From Mycobacterium asiaticum DSM 44297 (GTDB taxonomy: Bacteria > Actinomycetota > Actinomycetes > Mycobacteriales > Mycobacteriaceae): DNA of 64,000 nucleotides. Positions 63,701 to 64,000 of the stretch are shown piece after piece. The first letter of the stretch is position 1; the number at the start of each line of letters is the position of its first letter. The notes beneath the pieces are model-generated. The model was given only the letters and a program-made list of their open reading frames with translations, had not been told where the DNA came from and searched no databases. The DNA lies in contig NZ_HG964936.1 in the NCBI RefSeq assembly GCF_000613245.1, forward strand, positions 962,821-1,026,820. The letters run 5' to 3'. The position numbers and the translations under genes are program-made.

Positions 63701-63994
63701 AACACCGGTGACAATCAGTCCGGGTTCCAGAACGTCAACACCGGTGCTCTGCCCAACTCGGGTGTGATGAACAGCGGGGAGGCGCAAGTCGGTTTCTACA
63801 ATGCGGGCACCGGATTCAATACGGGGTTCGCGAACAGAGGTACCGACAACGTCGGTATCAACCTGTCGGGTAGCAACAACTCCGGCGTCGGCAACTCCGG
63901 CACCAACAGCTCCGGCTTCGCCAACTCCGGCGACAACAGCTCCGGCGTGGGCAACCAGGGGGACAACCAGGCCGGCTTCTTCGGTCAGCCCTGA
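60767..63994 (+). CDS. PPE family protein, MPTR subfamily
   Basis: A 1075-residue PPE-MPTR protein. The conserved N-terminal domain (1-175) shows [20 protein letters not shown], the WxG turn in [12 protein letters not shown] and the [21 protein letters not shown] segment. The rest is dominated by NxGxGNxG-type pentapeptide repeats. Two MPTR blocks, each introduced by an Ala-rich hydrophobic linker ending LPG(I/V)NT(S/G)LGN, repeat the same order of subunits about 450 codons apart. The protein ends [11 protein letters not shown]. The start at ATG 60767 has GGAAGGGG upstream. By position it corresponds to M. tuberculosis PPE53 (Rv3159c) but is much longer. Such proteins are usually surface-exposed ESX-5 substrates. 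Confidence 0.93.
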   Translation: MSFFGLPPEINSLRMFAGAGSGPMLAAAAAWDGLAEELTSAAQSFAAVTSGLAGQAWQGAAAEAMAAAAAPYAAWLSAAAARAATASGSANAVARLFEAARTATVHPLAVAANRNAFVQLVLSNLFGQNAPAIAAAESIYEEFWAADVAALVGYHGGASAAVAALSSWGTTLAALPGLSQVAVLAAPAAAVAASVLPGINTSLGNNGIWNLGGGNLGDYNLGSGNFGSVNLGGGNTGNLNFGSGNFGSYNLGFGNTGFTNLGLGNLGRLNFGFGNNGNGNFGFGNFGDGNFGGGNFGDTNYGSDNRGSFNLGSGNLGFNNIGFGNNGTLNFGFGNNGNNNIGFGLTGDNQVGIGLLNSGVGNLGFGNSGNNNIGFFNSGDGNFGFFNSGNGSFGFSNSGTTGTGFWNAGDFATGAGNSGFANFGLGNAGSGNMGSGNSGSSNMGSGNSGGFNTGWVNSGDFNTGLSNAGETNTGYGNAGNTNTGLLNSGNLNTAIGSSITPPGVTSSGFGNTGTGSSGFNNSADFSSGFQNDAGMVGLGGISGFNNSESFTSGFGNSAAFATGIGNTGQSVGWFNTGDNSVGISNSGNFSTGIGNSGNQSAGAFNEGDNQAGIFGRASAPAFLLDLGPLAPAVAALAAPGAVFALPGVNTGLGNLGNWNLGAGNIGDLNLGIGNLGNVNLGGGNIGNLNLGSGNFGSYNLGSGNIGHTNFGSGNNLGALNFGSGNTFGDGNFGFGNRSGSNNLGSGNFGFGNFGNGNIGNFNLGSGNSGVSNVGFGNNGSFNFGFGNNGNNNIGFGLTGDNQVGIGALNSGIGNLGFGNSGSNNIGFFNSGDGNVGFFNSGNGNTGFGNAGDVNTGFWNGGAHNTGLGNGGSQNVGIGNGGFSNVGIGNGGDFNAGSGNSGLNNTGDFNAGGNGVLGGGANTGSFHSGSLNTGFGNAGNLNTGLFNAGDVNTAVGSAVNQPGTTSGFGNTGTGVSGFFNTGDNQSGFQNVNTGALPNSGVMNSGEAQVGFYNAGTGFNTGFANRGTDNVGINLSGSNNSGVGNSGTNSSGFANSGDNSSGVGNQGDNQAGFFGQP

Positions 63995-64000
63995 GGGTTC

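Noticed and set aside
61380..63990. DNA repeats in the PPE gene as a CRISPR or satellite
   Set aside because: They are coding MPTR repeats in one continuous frame.

Overview
The window comes from a slow-growing Mycobacterium. The evidence is the high GC content, WhiB7, a PPE-MPTR protein, a 13E12-repeat HNH protein with a mycobacterial SOS box, Tat and lipoprotein signals, F420/LLM and P450 genes, and several leaderless gene starts. Both ends are syntenic (from memory) with M. tuberculosis H37Rv read backwards. The left end (1-10.9 kb) matches Rv3198c to Rv3193c: uvrD2, whiB7, an ABC1-type kinase, an ocin-ThiF-like protein, a zinc-protease-like protein, a PDZ/Lon-type protease and a UPF0182 membrane protein. 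The right end (48-64 kb) matches Rv3171c to Rv3159c: hpx, aofH, Rv3169, Rv3168, the TetR Rv3167c, the Rv3166c-Rv3162c MoxR operon and an MPTR PPE. It is not M. tuberculosis, because about 37 kb of other genes sit between these blocks.

The middle is a mosaic of metabolic and regulatory modules. At 10.9-14.6 kb are a leaderless cupin gene, TetR and GlxA-type regulators, a cyanamide-hydratase-like HD protein and a nitroreductase. At 14.6-22.9 kb an aldehyde dehydrogenase/hydrolase pair diverges from an AraC-led operon holding an FAD oxidoreductase, a methyltransferase, a HabB-like hydroxylaminobenzene-mutase homologue, a UbiX prenyltransferase and a UbiD decarboxylase. Then come rtcB, an initiator tRNA, and a TetR/SDR/P450 module.

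At 27.8-37.4 kb lies a probable stress-signalling circuit. It holds a SigF-like sigma factor gene, a 1371-residue protein (PAS, GAF, histidine kinase, receiver, PAS, GAF-like, SpoIIE phosphatase, RsbW-like kinase) and a STAS protein. Both the sigma gene and the giant gene are preceded by sequences resembling SigF promoters. Between them are a flavin oxidase, a DUF1345 protein, a frameshifted NTF2-like gene and an MFS transporter.

At 37.5-40.4 kb a subI-cysT-cysW sulfate-uptake operon lacks cysA. It is preceded by an 18-codon leaderless reading frame ending Arg-Cys-Cys-Arg, which looks like a cysteine-responsive attenuator. The region 40.4-47.8 kb holds a gentisate-dioxygenase-like bicupin with a divergent GntR, an SDR, an acetoacetate-decarboxylase-like protein, a CPA1 antiporter with a divergent TrkA-like protein, an NTF2-like protein and a Tat/lipoprotein amine oxidase.

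The most useful non-coding findings are the whiB7 leader (uORF plus attenuator), the two SigF-like promoters, the poly-Cys leader, the perfect LexA box on the 13E12 gene, a palindrome over a leaderless start, and a 9-bp tandem repeat. Gene starts were chosen by eye from Shine-Dalgarno spacing and remembered homologues. Functions rest on motif recognition, not database searches.
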